Source: Pseudomonas sp. P8_241
GTDB lineage: Bacteria > Pseudomonadota > Gammaproteobacteria > Pseudomonadales > Pseudomonadaceae
DNA length: 64,000 bases
Assembly (NCBI RefSeq): GCF_034008315.1
Contig: NZ_CP125377.1
Coordinates: 2,182,001-2,246,000 of the forward strand
Direction of reading: 5' to 3'
Shown here: in pieces, positions 8,445 through 17,545 of the stretch
Layout of the letters: each line of letters opens with the position of its first letter
Position numbering within the stretch: the stretch's first letter is position 1
Notes under the pieces: generated by a model
What the model saw: the letters and a program-made list of their open reading frames with translations, nothing else
What the model was told of the DNA's origin: nothing
The model's database searches: none
Position numbers and translations under genes: made by a program

Positions 8445-9547
8445 TGTTTGCCGACTACACCGATTACCGCGACATCTTTCTCAACGACCGGCCGATGATG
8501 GACGCCCGTGCGCCGGTCGAGTTTTCCAAGGGGTCGTTTCCCGGCGTGGTCAACCTGCCGCTGATGAACGATCACGAGCGGCAACGCATCGGCACCTGCT
8601 ACAAGCAACACGGTCAACAGGCGGCCATTGCGCTGGGGCATCAATTGGTGTCCGGCGAAATCAAGGCCGAACGCCTCCAGGCCTGGACCGAATTTGCCCG
8701 GGTGCATCCGGATGGCTATTTGTACTGTTTTCGCGGCGGGCTGCGCTCGCAGATTGTCCAGCAATGGCTCAGGGACGAGGCGGGTATCGATTATCCGCGC
8801 ATTGGTGGCGGCTACAAGGCCATGCGTACGTTCCTGCTCGACACGCTGGATCAAGCCGTTGCCCAGTGCGATTTCGTCCTGCTGGGCGGCATGACCGGCA
8901 CCGGCAAGACCGAGGTTCTGACGCAACTGTGCAACGGGTTGGACCTTGAAGGCCACGCCAATCACCGCGGCTCCAGTTTCGGCAAGCGCGCCACCGGACA
9001 GCCTTCCAACATCGATTTTGAGAACCGCCTCGCCGTGGACGTGCTGAAAAAGCGTGCCCAGGGCATCGAGCAGTTCGTGCTCGAAGACGAGAGCCGCGCC
9101 GTCGGCAGTTGTGCGTTGCCGTTGCCGCTGTATCAGGGCATGCAGCAATTTCCGATGGTCTGGCTGGAAGACAGCCTTGAAGGGCGGGTCGAGCGGATCT
9201 TGCGCGATTACGTGGTGGACTTGTGCGCCGAATTCATAAGTGTGCATGGCGATCAAGGCTTTGCGCTGTTCTCTGAGCGCTTGCTGGAGAGCCTGAACAA
9301 CGTGCAGAAGCGCCTCGGCGGTGAGCGTCATCGACGGATGTTGATCTTGATGGAAGAGGCGTTGGCCGAGCAGGGGCGCAGCGGTGCGGTGGATTTGCAC
9401 CGGGGCTGGATCGAAGGGTTGCTGAGTGAGTACTACGACCCGATGTATGCCTTTCAACGGGAGAAGAAGGGTGCGCGGATCGAGTTCGCCGGGGAGCGCA
9501 CGGCGGTGCTGGAGTATTTGCGGGAGCGGGGCAGCCAACGGGGGTGA
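8444..9547 (+). CDS. mnmH: tRNA 2-selenouridine synthase
   Basis: A 367-residue protein (SelU/YbbB). It has an N-terminal rhodanese domain with the active-site Cys95 in [10 protein letters not shown], and a C-terminal P-loop domain with GGMTGTGKT (about residues 148-156). The enzyme replaces sulphur by selenium at wobble 2-thiouridine of Lys, Glu and Gln tRNAs, using selenophosphate from SelD and passing through a geranylated intermediate. The ATG at 8444 shares one base with the selD stop (TGATG); a TTG one codon earlier is possible. The length matches the family. A short GC-rich hairpin (about 9569-9594) follows and may end the transcript. Confidence 0.96.
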   Translation: MFADYTDYRDIFLNDRPMMDARAPVEFSKGSFPGVVNLPLMNDHERQRIGTCYKQHGQQAAIALGHQLVSGEIKAERLQAWTEFARVHPDGYLYCFRGGLRSQIVQQWLRDEAGIDYPRIGGGYKAMRTFLLDTLDQAVAQCDFVLLGGMTGTGKTEVLTQLCNGLDLEGHANHRGSSFGKRATGQPSNIDFENRLAVDVLKKRAQGIEQFVLEDESRAVGSCALPLPLYQGMQQFPMVWLEDSLEGRVERILRDYVVDLCAEFISVHGDQGFALFSERLLESLNNVQKRLGGERHRRMLILMEEALAEQGRSGAVDLHRGWIEGLLSEYYDPMYAFQREKKGARIEFAGERTAVLEYLRERGSQRG

Positions 9548-9611
9548 TGGTGTTCTACCGACCTCGTCGCGGGCTCGCTCGAGATGAGGCCCGCTCAAGC
9601 AATGCAAAAAC

Positions 9612-10286
9612 TCAGGTAGGGCAAGTCTCCTGCCCATTGTTCAGCCCTTGCTGATAGGTACGGCTCTCCAGGCTGGCCTTGCCGTTGTGCCAGGTCAGGG
9701 TGAGCACATACAGCGAGTCATAGTCGCTGGATTCCCAGTCCTCGGTGATCTTCATCTTTTTGCCCACGGCGTCACCTGCAACCTTGTTGATCAGCTCCGG
9801 CAGGTAACCGTGGGACCAAGCGGTGTAAATGACCGAGTTGTGATACTTGTCGTGCAGCAGTTCATCGGCCAGGTCACTGGTGTCATTGGCCGAGAATTTG
9901 ATGTTCACCGGCAGGCCAAGCTTGATGGCGCTGGGGCTGATGGTCATCAGCGGGCGGATATAGCTATAGGAGTTGTCCAGCTCTCCTTCCTCGACGTTGC
10001 GTGTCGGGTTCGCGGCGAACACGTAGTCGGCCTTGCCGAATTTTTCCGGGAGCAGGGTGGCCAGGTCGATGGCGCGGTTCAGGCCTTGGCAATTAAGCTG
10101 GCCGAGACCGCCGGCGGGCTTCTCGCCATGACGCAGGAACACCAGCGTCTGCGTGCCATCCATCGGTTGGGCGCGGGTATGGCTGGATTCCAGCGACAGA
10201 AACACCGCACTGACCGCCAACAAGGTGGGAAGCACAATATAGGCGCGATGTTTGAGACGTTTGGCGAATTTCAGCGGGTTCATCAT
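9612..10286 (-). CDS. Secreted or membrane-anchored histidine phosphatase family protein
   Basis: A 224-residue protein with an N-terminal hydrophobic segment (about residues 17-32), likely a signal anchor or signal peptide. The histidine-phosphatase motif LRHGEKP (Arg52-His53-Gly54-Glu55) follows, with a second catalytic His in AWSHGYLPELI. The branch-1 phosphoglycerate-mutase-like fold is typical; the substrate is unknown. Two adjacent ATGs (10286 and 10283) begin it and the ribosome site is weak. It is convergent with mnmH and has its own 365-base upstream region. Confidence 0.85.
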   Translation of the reverse strand: MMNPLKFAKRLKHRAYIVLPTLLAVSAVFLSLESSHTRAQPMDGTQTLVFLRHGEKPAGGLGQLNCQGLNRAIDLATLLPEKFGKADYVFAANPTRNVEEGELDNSYSYIRPLMTISPSAIKLGLPVNIKFSANDTSDLADELLHDKYHNSVIYTAWSHGYLPELINKVAGDAVGKKMKITEDWESSDYDSLYVLTLTWHNGKASLESRTYQQGLNNGQETCPT

Positions 10287-10652
10287 CGAAAAGGGTTCTT
10301 CAGCGCAATTCGGTTAAGGCTGACAAACCTTTACACCACGCGTTTCCTGCGTCGGGTGTTTTCCATGTCGTTGAACCGGTCCGTTTCCAAAGGAGTGGTG
10401 CTCAGAGTCCTCTGACACTCATTTGGTTCGATACCGGTCGAGAGCGCAGCAATTTACCGGTAACCATCAACAGATTGCAGTCTAGGTTATCGACAGGATG
10501 TTGCGGAATTGTGGACACCCTACCGTTGTCGGTGTGAAAAGCGTGTGAACTCTGATGATCTCCACCATCAGCGATATTGATGGCAACAGGCGTCGCAACC
10601 CGCGCTCTCTCCATTATGATCGGAGTTCTCAATTTTCTCGTGGATCCTTCCC
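10287..10652. other. Intergenic region between divergent phosphatase and GST genes
   Basis: It holds the promoters of two divergent genes. I see no convincing coding frame, REP element or strong palindrome. An open minus-strand frame inside it (10402-10632) has no ribosome site and no recognisable protein features. Confidence 0.6.
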
Positions 10653-11363
10653 ATGACCGATTTGTCCGTGTTCCCCATCACTCGAAAATGGCCGGCCCAG
10701 TACCCGGAGTGGATTCAGCTGTACTCCTTGCCGACCCCCAACGGCGTCAAGGTCTCGATCATGCTCGAAGAGATCGGCCTGCCCTATGAGTCGCATCGCG
10801 TCGGTTTCGACACCAATGACCAGATGTCCCCCGAGTTCCTGTCACTGAACCCCAACAACAAGATCCCGGCCATCCTCGATCCTCATGGCCCCGATGACCA
10901 GCCTTTGGCGCTTTTCGAGTCCGGGGCGATCCTGATCTACCTGGCCGACAAGAGCGGGCAGCTGCTGGCCCAGGAATCGGCCGCACGCTACGAAACCATT
11001 CAATGGTTGATGTTCCAGATGGGCGGCATCGGTCCTATGTTCGGCCAGCTCGGCTTCTTCAACAAGTTCGCCGGTAAAGACTATGAAGACAAGCGCCCTC
11101 GCGACCGCTACGTCGAAGAAAGCAAACGCCTGCTCGGCGTGCTCAATTGCCGGCTTGAAGGTCGCGACTGGATCATGGGTGAGCGCTATACCATCGCCGA
11201 CATCGCGATCTTTCCGTGGGTGCGCAACCTGATTGGTTTCTATGAGGCTGGCGATCTGGTGGGCATCCAGAACTTCACGAACGTCACGCGGGTGCTGGAG
11301 CGCTTCCTGGCGCGGCCGGCGGTGGTACGTGGTTTGCAGATTCCAAGCCCCGTTTCCAGTTAA
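10653..11363 (+). CDS. Glutathione S-transferase, YfcG/YghU-like (Nu class)
   Basis: A 236-residue soluble protein. It has an N-terminal thioredoxin-like domain with TPNGVKVSIMLEEIGLPYE and the glutathione-binding LFESGAILIYLADK (Glu-Ser pair). An alpha-helical C-terminal domain contains YTIADIAIFPWVRN. The TPNG(V/Y)K motif in place of a catalytic Tyr/Ser/Cys points to the Nu class, whose members act as disulfide-bond oxidoreductases or organic-peroxide reductases with two glutathiones. The ATG at 10653 follows a weak ribosome site. It is monocistronic and followed by a REPIN. Confidence 0.92.
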   Translation: MTDLSVFPITRKWPAQYPEWIQLYSLPTPNGVKVSIMLEEIGLPYESHRVGFDTNDQMSPEFLSLNPNNKIPAILDPHGPDDQPLALFESGAILIYLADKSGQLLAQESAARYETIQWLMFQMGGIGPMFGQLGFFNKFAGKDYEDKRPRDRYVEESKRLLGVLNCRLEGRDWIMGERYTIADIAIFPWVRNLIGFYEAGDLVGIQNFTNVTRVLERFLARPAVVRGLQIPSPVSS

Positions 11364-11375
11364 ACACCTTTCCCT

Positions 11376-11462
11376 GTAGGAGCGAGCTTGCTCGCGAATA
11401 CGATGGGTCAGTCACTTTGCTGTTGCCTGACACTACGCCATCGCGAGCAGGCTTGCTCCTAC
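11376..11462. repeat. REP doublet (REPIN)
   Basis: Arms GTAGGAGCGAGCTTGCTCGC (from 11376) and GCGAGCAGGCTTGCTCCTAC (to 11462) are inverted, with one mismatch. The element lies between the convergent GST and FAD-monooxygenase genes. Confidence 0.87.
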
Positions 11463-11478
11463 GGGGGATGTGGTGTTC

Positions 11479-13014
11479 TCAGGGTAGGCCGAAGAACGGC
11501 CGAATCCCGTGATCACGGAAATACCGCTCGATCACCTTCGGGTCTGAACACGTTTGGGCAATCGCCACATACGTGTCCGGCCGCAACAGGTAAAAGCCGT
11601 TACGCCCAAGGCCCGCGGATTCAAACGCCGGGCGCCAGCTGAAGACATGCAGGGGTAGATGATGCTCTTGGCACCACGCAATCATCTCCTCGCTGGTGTC
11701 TCCGTAGACATGCACTTGCCAGGTCGGGCACTTCAGCGATTCAAAATTATCCCCCTCATCGTCGTGAGCCCATGGCAAGCGGTCACCGCCATGCACGTGC
11801 CCGGCGACGCCGGTGCTCAAGGGCATGCCGCGATAGTTCAAGGTGATTTGCGACACCGTGCGAAACAGGAATTCGCGGGAGGTTTCGAACGAGGCCATTT
11901 TCGGAATCAGGAAGGGCGCGAGACGTGTGCGCAGCAAGTCGGCCATGCGCCCTTCGGCGGTAACGAAGGTGAACACCCGGTCGGTGGTGGCCACCAGTTT
12001 GCGGGCAAACGCGATGCGTTCGGGTTCGTAGGTGTCGAGTAATTTGAGTTCGGCTTCACCGCTCAGCACGGCGGCGAGTTTCCACGCCAGGTTGATGGCG
12101 TCGCCGATCCCGGTGTTCATGCCCTGACCGCCCGCCGGACTGTGTACGTGGGCGGCATCGCCCAGCAAGAAGGCGCGACCGGTGCGAAAGTGATCCGCTA
12201 CCCGATGATGCACGCGGTAGGTCGAGAACCAGTTCAGTTGCTCGATATTGACGTTCATGTGTTCGATGGCCCGGCTGCTGACGTCTTCGAAGCGCAATGT
12301 CTCGGCCTGTTCGGTGCGTTCGTCGCGCACAGTGCCGATCAGGCGTGCGCGGCCCGAACCTGCCAATGGAAACACTGCGAGAAAGTCGGCTTCATCCAGG
12401 TCCACGTGCAGTTCGCCGTTGAACGTCGGGCCGCTGGCCTGCACATCGGCGACGTAGAAAATCTGCTGATAGGTGCCGCCGGGAAAACCGGTGTCCAGGT
12501 TCTTGCGCACGATCGAGCGGGCACCGTCGCAACCGGCCAGATAGCAGGCCTGGCAGGTTTCATGCTGACCGTCCGGCAGGCGCAAAATGGCCGTGATGCC
12601 GTCGGCGGTTTCCTCGAAACCCAGCAGCTCGGTGTTGCGTTCAACCGTGATAGCGAAGGTTTCGAGGCGGTCGATCAACAACCGCTCGTGCTCGTCCTGC
12701 GGGAAAATTTCGAGAAATGCATAAGGCGTCAAACCTTCGCCAACGCGGCTCAGCGGCAAGCGCGCCACGGGTTCGCCTTTGACCCAGAAATTGGCCGCCG
12801 CGACACGATGGCCGTTTTGCACAATGGTGTCGGCCAAGTCGAGCTGGCGGTACAGCTCCAGCGTTCGTGCCTGCACCGCCAACGCCCGGGACGTGGTGCC
12901 GGGCGCCGAAGACTTGTCGATGATCCGCACCCGCACGCCAAGTTTGCTCAACCACAACGCCAGCACCAACCCGGTCGGGCCGGCACCGGTAATCAACACG
13001 TCGCTACGTTGCAT
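11479..13014 (-). CDS. FAD-dependent aromatic monooxygenase (PheA/TfdB family)
   Basis: About 511 residues. The N-terminal dinucleotide fold is GAGPTGLVLALWLSKLG, with a DG-type block (AGCDGARSIVRK) and the second FAD motif FLLGDAAHVHSPAGGQGMN. A C-terminal thioredoxin-like domain, as in phenol hydroxylases and MhpA-like enzymes, ends the protein. It likely hydroxylates an aromatic ring with NAD(P)H and oxygen; the substrate is unknown. The ATG at 13014 has AGGAGAA 10 bases upstream and begins directly before the FAD motif. An in-frame extension reaching 13191 runs through REP DNA and is rejected. No partner catabolic genes are adjacent. Confidence 0.9.
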   Translation of the reverse strand: MQRSDVLITGAGPTGLVLALWLSKLGVRVRIIDKSSAPGTTSRALAVQARTLELYRQLDLADTIVQNGHRVAAANFWVKGEPVARLPLSRVGEGLTPYAFLEIFPQDEHERLLIDRLETFAITVERNTELLGFEETADGITAILRLPDGQHETCQACYLAGCDGARSIVRKNLDTGFPGGTYQQIFYVADVQASGPTFNGELHVDLDEADFLAVFPLAGSGRARLIGTVRDERTEQAETLRFEDVSSRAIEHMNVNIEQLNWFSTYRVHHRVADHFRTGRAFLLGDAAHVHSPAGGQGMNTGIGDAINLAWKLAAVLSGEAELKLLDTYEPERIAFARKLVATTDRVFTFVTAEGRMADLLRTRLAPFLIPKMASFETSREFLFRTVSQITLNYRGMPLSTGVAGHVHGGDRLPWAHDDEGDNFESLKCPTWQVHVYGDTSEEMIAWCQEHHLPLHVFSWRPAFESAGLGRNGFYLLRPDTYVAIAQTCSDPKVIERYFRDHGIRPFFGLP

Positions 13015-13105
13015 GGGGCCTGTTCTCCTCGTTCGTGGGACAAGTATGGCCCACTGGAACAGGACAGCCGGCTTGTGCGCCCAACGGAAAAACATTGTAG
13101 GAGCC

Positions 13106-13535
13106 AGGGATTTTTGCGGTTGGCAGATTTTGTGTACTGCCCACAACACTGTAGGAGCGAGCCTGCTCGCGATGGTCGTCAACGATGACACGGGCTTTCA
13201 GGATGCACGCGGCGGGTTTGAGTCCATCGCGAGCATGCTCGCTCCTACAGGGATTTTTGTTGCGTCGCTGATGTTGTGGACAACCCACAACACTGTAGGA
13301 GCGAGGCTGCTCGCGATGGTCGTCAACGATGACACGGGCTTTCAGGATGCACGCGGCGGGTTTGAGTCCATCGCGAGCATGCTCGCTCCTACAGGGATTT
13401 TTGCGGTTGGCAGATTTTGTGTACTGCTCACAACTCTGTAGGAGCGAGCCTGCTCGCGATGGTCGTCAACGATGACGCGGGCTTTCTGGAAGTACGCGGC
13501 GGGTTTGAGTCCATCGCGAGCATGCTCGCTCCTAC
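13106..13535. repeat. Tandem array of three 98-bp REPINs with ~144-bp period
   Basis: Three nearly identical 98-base REP doublets lie at 13151-13248, 13295-13392 and 13438-13535. Copies 1 and 2 differ at one base. The 45-base flank before copy 1 (13106-13150) recurs, with one change near its end, between copies 2 and 3 (13393-13437), so flank plus doublet was duplicated as a unit. The spacer at 13249-13294 is similar at its ends but diverged. A half REP remnant (GTAGGAGCC) precedes the array. It lies between two genes on the minus strand. Confidence 0.92.
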
Positions 13536-13548
13536 ACCGAGTTGGCGG

Positions 13549-15759
13549 TTAGAAGTCGATGGTGCCCGACAACTTCGCGGATCGTGGTTCGCCTTGGGTC
13601 AGGTAGCCGCCCTGGGCCGATTCCCAGTAGCTTTTGTTGGCAACGTTTTCCACGCCGAAACGCACGGTCACGTCTTTTTCCTGAACCTTGAATGCGTAAC
13701 GTGCACCGGCGTCGAAGCGGTTCCAGGTTGGCAAACTGAGGTTGTTCGCCGCGTCGGCGTACTGGCCGCCGGTGCGCAACATACGACCGTTCAGGGCGAC
13801 GCCTGGCAGGCCCGGCACGTCCCAATCCACACTGGCGTTGAACTGGAAGCTCGGCACGCCGATGGCCTGATTGCCGTCGTTGAGACCGTCCTGGGTATTC
13901 TTCAGTTCGGTGTCCATCACGGTCACACCGCTGAGCAAGCGCAGGCCGTCGATCGGTTCGCCGAACACATTGAGTTCCACGCCTTTGTTCACCTGTTCAC
14001 CGTCATGAATGAACTCGGCGGTCGTTTCGTCGATGACTTGCGTGTAACCATTCGCCGGTTGTTCGATGCGGTACACACCCAGCGTCGCACCGTAGGTACC
14101 CATGTCCACTTTCACGCCGGCTTCGATCTGTTTGGAGCGGGCCGGGGCAAAGACTTCGTTGCCGTTGATCACGACACGCGAACCAGACGTGGTCGGTGCC
14201 GTCGGCCCTTGGGCCAACCCCTCGATACGGTTGGCGTAGAACGACACGTGGTCCCACGGTTTGAACACGATGCCGTACACCGGCGTGGTGATTGATTCGT
14301 CGTAGTTGGACGTGCGCTCTTGAGTGTTGTAGTCGTAGCCCTGGACGACCAGTTGTTGACGCCGCACGCCGAGGGTGACCAGCAGGCGATCATCGATAAA
14401 GCCCAAGGTGTCCGACACGGCGGCACTGCGCATGAAGGTTTTGCTGGTGATCCCCGGGTCACCCAGATCGCCACCGGAAAAACCCGGGCCTGGCGCCGGA
14501 ACGTCAATCGGATGGTAAATGTTGTTCGGGTAACTATTGGAGTCGAAATCGAAGGCGTTGCGCTGTTGGGTCCAGATCCCGGCCAGGCCGAAATTGAGTT
14601 TATGGGTAACCGGGCCGGTGGCGAAACGGCCATTGAGGCCGGTCATGGCACTGGTGTTGTCTTCGTCGTGGGGAATGAACGAACCGCTGGTCACCGAGCT
14701 GCCATCGTTGCCCACCAGCGTGGTGGAGTCGTAGTTGCCGACTTCACGGCTGTGCTTTGCGCCACCGGCGGCATAGGCGGTCCAGCTGTCGTTCAGGTCG
14801 TATTCGGCGCGCAGCATACCGAAGGTGTCTTCGATCTCGCTGTAGCCCCATTTCTGCGCGTAGTTGGTATCGGCCGAAGGCGCATCCGGAATATGCGTGG
14901 CGTCACCCAGGTTGACCGAGCTGCGGCCACCGTTGATGCGTTCTTTCGAATAGATGAAATCACCGGAAACGCGCAGGGCATCGCCACGGTAGTCGAGGCC
15001 GAGGGCGAACAGCTTGGAGCGCTGGTTTTCATCGTCGATGGCAGTATCGCCTTCGCGTTGCGACAAGTTGAGACGTGCGCCGAATCGGTTGTCTTCGCCG
15101 AAGCGCTGGCCGATGTCCAGGTGTTCGCCGATGCGCCCGTCATCGCTGATGTCGGTGCTGAAACGACGCAGCGGCAGGTCATCGGCGCGCTTGGGTTGCA
15201 CGTTGACGCCACCGCCGATGCCGGAGCCGGTCGGGGTTACTCCGTTGATGAAGGCATTCGGGCCCTTGAACACTTCCACACGTTCCAACGCATCGGTGGA
15301 AACGATCTGCCGCGGCAGGATGCCGTACAGGCCGTTAAACGAAATGTCGTCGCCATTGAGCGGCAGGCCGCGGATCATGAACGTCTGCGCCTGGTTGGAG
15401 AAACCCGAGGCCTGGCGCACAGACGAATCATTGAGCAGCACGTCGCCGATGGTTTCGGCTTGCTGGTCGCGGATCAATTCTTCGGTATAGGCCGTCATAC
15501 TGAATGGCACATCCATGATGTCCTGATTGCCCAGAACACCCAGTTGACCGCCGCGTGCGACTTGGCCGCCGGCGTACACGGGTGGCAGGTCGAACGATGT
15601 CGGGGCCTGGGCGCTGACATTGACGTCGCCCAGCACCAACGGCTTGCCTTGAGTTTCGGGCGTTTCAGGTGTTTCGGCATGGGCCGTTACGGACAGGGAG
15701 CAGAACAGGGCCAGTAACGTTGCACGAAAAGGCACGCGGAGTCGGGCTGGAGGGGTCAT
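13549..15759 (-). CDS. TonB-dependent siderophore receptor
   Basis: A 736-residue outer-membrane receptor. The signal peptide ends near SVTAHA, and a TonB-box-like LVLGDVNVSA follows. Then come a plug domain (VPFSMTAYTEELIRDQQAETIGDVLLNDSSVR, AQTFMIRGL, IVSTDALERVEVFKGPNAFING) and a 22-strand-type barrel ending in Phe (KLSGTIDF). There is no N-terminal signalling (STN) domain, so it does not itself control a sigma factor. The architecture is that of FhuE/FoxA-like ferric-siderophore receptors; the ligand is unknown. The ATG at 15759 has AGGAACGAAAC upstream. A longer in-frame reading to 15924 lacks a signal peptide. A possible Fur site lies about 80 bases upstream. Confidence 0.93.
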   Translation of the reverse strand: MTPPARLRVPFRATLLALFCSLSVTAHAETPETPETQGKPLVLGDVNVSAQAPTSFDLPPVYAGGQVARGGQLGVLGNQDIMDVPFSMTAYTEELIRDQQAETIGDVLLNDSSVRQASGFSNQAQTFMIRGLPLNGDDISFNGLYGILPRQIVSTDALERVEVFKGPNAFINGVTPTGSGIGGGVNVQPKRADDLPLRRFSTDISDDGRIGEHLDIGQRFGEDNRFGARLNLSQREGDTAIDDENQRSKLFALGLDYRGDALRVSGDFIYSKERINGGRSSVNLGDATHIPDAPSADTNYAQKWGYSEIEDTFGMLRAEYDLNDSWTAYAAGGAKHSREVGNYDSTTLVGNDGSSVTSGSFIPHDEDNTSAMTGLNGRFATGPVTHKLNFGLAGIWTQQRNAFDFDSNSYPNNIYHPIDVPAPGPGFSGGDLGDPGITSKTFMRSAAVSDTLGFIDDRLLVTLGVRRQQLVVQGYDYNTQERTSNYDESITTPVYGIVFKPWDHVSFYANRIEGLAQGPTAPTTSGSRVVINGNEVFAPARSKQIEAGVKVDMGTYGATLGVYRIEQPANGYTQVIDETTAEFIHDGEQVNKGVELNVFGEPIDGLRLLSGVTVMDTELKNTQDGLNDGNQAIGVPSFQFNASVDWDVPGLPGVALNGRMLRTGGQYADAANNLSLPTWNRFDAGARYAFKVQEKDVTVRFGVENVANKSYWESAQGGYLTQGEPRSAKLSGTIDF

Positions 15760-15840
15760 GTTTCGTTCCTGAGCGGCGCGCGGCCGATTGGAAAAGGGGG
15801 CGGCGCGGGAACTCCTTGCGCTAATACGACTCCAGACACA

Positions 15841-15859
15841 AATGGTAGTTGTTCTCAGT
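15841..15859 (-). promoter_or_regulatory. Candidate Fur box upstream of the TonB receptor
   Basis: AATGGTAGTTGTTCTCAGT resembles the 19-base Fur operator shape (AATGATAATnnTTCTCATT-like), with about three departures. It lies 82 bases upstream of the receptor start, between that gene and the divergent DUF1615 gene. Matched by eye only. Confidence 0.35.
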
Positions 15860-15967
15860 AACGTCGTGCAATGCGTTTTCTGCAAGGTACAAAGGAAATT
15901 CCGGTCGGTGCAGAAATCGGCCATTGGTCGTATGGTGACGGCGGCTTAACGGATTTGATGGAGCAAC

Positions 15968-17062
15968 ATGCAAGCCATACGATTGATTTCAGGCGTCGTC
16001 GCATTACTGTTGCTGGCCGGTTGCGCCAGTCAACGGAGCCAGGAACCCGCGCCGCGCAATCCCGACGAAGTTCGCGCCGAGATAGTACGTTTGCTACCGG
16101 CCAAGACCGCCGACCGACAGGGCTGGGCCACGGATATTTATGCGGCATTTGCCGCGCAAGACCTCTACCCGAGCACTCAGAACCTGTGTTCTGTACTGGC
16201 CGTGACCGAGCAGGAATCAACCTTTCAGGTGGACCCGACGGTACCCGGCCTGGGCAAGATTGCCCGTGATGAAATCGATCGCCGTGCCGCTACCGCGCAC
16301 ATCCCCGGATTGCTGGTCAGTGGTGCGTTGCGGCTCAAATCGCCCAGCGGCAAAACCTACAGCGATCGCCTCAATGCTGCGCGCAGTGAAAAGGAGTTGA
16401 GCGGGATTTTCGATGACTTCATCGGCATGGTGCCCATGGGCAAAACCCTGTTTGGCGGCTTCAATCCGGTGCATACCGGCGGACCGATGCAGGTCAGCAT
16501 CGATTTCGCCGAGCAGCATGCCAAGGGCTATCCGTATCCGGTAAAGGGCTCGATCCGTCGTGAAGTGTTCACGCGGCGCGGGGGCATGTATTTCGGCATC
16601 GCCCATTTGCTGGGTTACCCGGTGAGTTATCAACAGCCGCTGTATCGCTTCGCCGATTTCAACGCCGGTTGGTACGCCAGCCGCAATGCGGCCTTTCAGA
16701 ACGCGGTAAGCCGGGCTTCGGGAATCCCGCTGGCGCTGGACGGCGACCTGGTGCGCTACGATTCGATCATGCCCGGCACTACGGAGTTGGCCGTGCGCAG
16801 CCTCGGCAAGCGCCTGGATATGCGCAACCCGACAATTCGCGATCAACTGGAGAAGGGTAATAGCCTGGCGTTCGAGGACACTACGTTGTACCGGAGGGTT
16901 TTCGAACTGGCCGAACAGGCAGAGGGGCGGTCGCTGCCGCGTGCGGTGTTGCCGGGCATCGTGCTGCAAAGTCCGAAAATCACCCGCAAACTCACCACGG
17001 CGTGGTTCGCCAAACGGGTCGATGAGCGTTATCAGCGTTGTATGGCGCGGGCCGGGAAGTAA
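15968..17062 (+). CDS. DUF1615 lipoprotein
   Basis: A 364-residue protein with a lipoprotein signal (MQAIRLISGVVALLLLAGC, lipobox LAGC with Cys19). The rest resembles DUF1615 proteins of proteobacteria (VLAVTEQESTFQVDPTVPGLGKIARDEI, GGPMQVSIDFAEQHAKGYPY, GGMYFGIAHLLGYP). The E-S-T-F and GGPMQVS blocks resemble lysozyme-like (SLT) folds, which suggests a cell-wall role, but that is inference. It is divergent from the TonB receptor; the ATG at 15968 follows a GGAG sequence. A REPIN follows the stop. Presumably attached to the outer membrane. Confidence 0.85.
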   Translation: MQAIRLISGVVALLLLAGCASQRSQEPAPRNPDEVRAEIVRLLPAKTADRQGWATDIYAAFAAQDLYPSTQNLCSVLAVTEQESTFQVDPTVPGLGKIARDEIDRRAATAHIPGLLVSGALRLKSPSGKTYSDRLNAARSEKELSGIFDDFIGMVPMGKTLFGGFNPVHTGGPMQVSIDFAEQHAKGYPYPVKGSIRREVFTRRGGMYFGIAHLLGYPVSYQQPLYRFADFNAGWYASRNAAFQNAVSRASGIPLALDGDLVRYDSIMPGTTELAVRSLGKRLDMRNPTIRDQLEKGNSLAFEDTTLYRRVFELAEQAEGRSLPRAVLPGIVLQSPKITRKLTTAWFAKRVDERYQRCMARAGK

Positions 17063-17070
17063 TCCCATGG

Positions 17071-17169
17071 GGCAGGAGCGAGCTTGCTCGAGATGGACGT
17101 TAACGATAACGCGTGTTTACTGGTTAAACGCGTCGTGCATGAGTCCATCGCGAGCAGGCTCGCTCCTAC
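17071..17169. repeat. REP doublet (REPIN)
   Basis: Arms GCAGGAGCGAGCTTGCTCG and CGAGCAGGCTCGCTCCTAC enclose a middle with GATGGACGTTAACGATAACG and GAGTCCATCGC. This middle resembles that of the 13.1-13.5 kb array, so it belongs to the same REPIN family. It sits between convergent genes. Confidence 0.88.
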
Positions 17170-17221
17170 AAAAGCGGCGGGGTGAGGCGGGGTTGTCGAG
17201 GCTATCGGTAGAACCATTCAT

Positions 17222-17545
17222 TCAGGCAGCGCGGTTTTCGATCAGGCGATCGGAGGCACCTTCGGCGACACGGTTTTCGATCAGCTTGTCGGAGCCGTCA
17301 GCAGCGACACGGTTTTCGATCAGCTTGTCGGAGCCGTCAGCGGCGACGCGGTTTTCGATCAGCTTGTCAGAGCCATCAGCCGCCACACGATTCTCGATCA
17401 GGCGATCCGAATCACCCTCGGCCACGCGGCTTTCAATCAGACGATCCGAGCCGCCTTCAGCGACAACCGGGTGAGCAGAGGTAGCAGCGAAAGCGTTGAC
17501 TGCAAAAACCGAGAAAGCGATGCCGAGAAGGATTTGGCGTTTCAT
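17222..17545 (-). CDS. Small exported protein made of six 13-residue repeats
   Basis: A 107-residue protein with a signal peptide (MKRQILLGIAFSVFAVNAFA, cleavage near residue 20). Six tandem copies of a 13-residue unit follow, consensus VA(E/A)(G/D)GSD(R/K)LIENR, at residues 28-105, then a terminal AA. Similar proteins occur in Pseudomonas and are sometimes labelled phage infection protein, a name whose basis I cannot support from sequence. It has no cysteine and no membrane segment after the signal, so it is periplasmic or secreted. The repeats alternate acidic and basic ends, which could form a repetitive beta or helical rod. The ATG at 17545 is used. Function unknown. Confidence 0.82.
   Translation of the reverse strand: MKRQILLGIAFSVFAVNAFAATSAHPVVAEGGSDRLIESRVAEGDSDRLIENRVAADGSDKLIENRVAADGSDKLIENRVAADGSDKLIENRVAEGASDRLIENRAA
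17231..17464. repeat. Six in-frame 39-bp tandem repeats
   Basis: Exactly 234 bases (6 x 39) encode the six 13-residue units of the exported repeat protein. The middle three copies have identical amino-acid sequences and nearly identical DNA, suggesting recent expansion; the outer copies are more diverged. Confidence 0.93.

Noticed and set aside
8270..9637. 455-codon minus-strand frame opposite mnmH
   Set aside because: The plus strand encodes a full SelU with all motifs; the opposite frame is a GC-rich shadow.
10402..10632. 76-codon minus-strand frame in the phosphatase-GST gap
   Set aside because: No start signals and unlikely composition.
12142..13188. Plus-strand frame of 348 codons opposite the FAD monooxygenase
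   Set aside because: It mirrors the third-position GC of the real gene on the other strand and has no ribosome site or domain.
13004..13288. Frames within the REPIN array
   Set aside because: Created by REP repeats, which are rarely interrupted by stops; no protein features.
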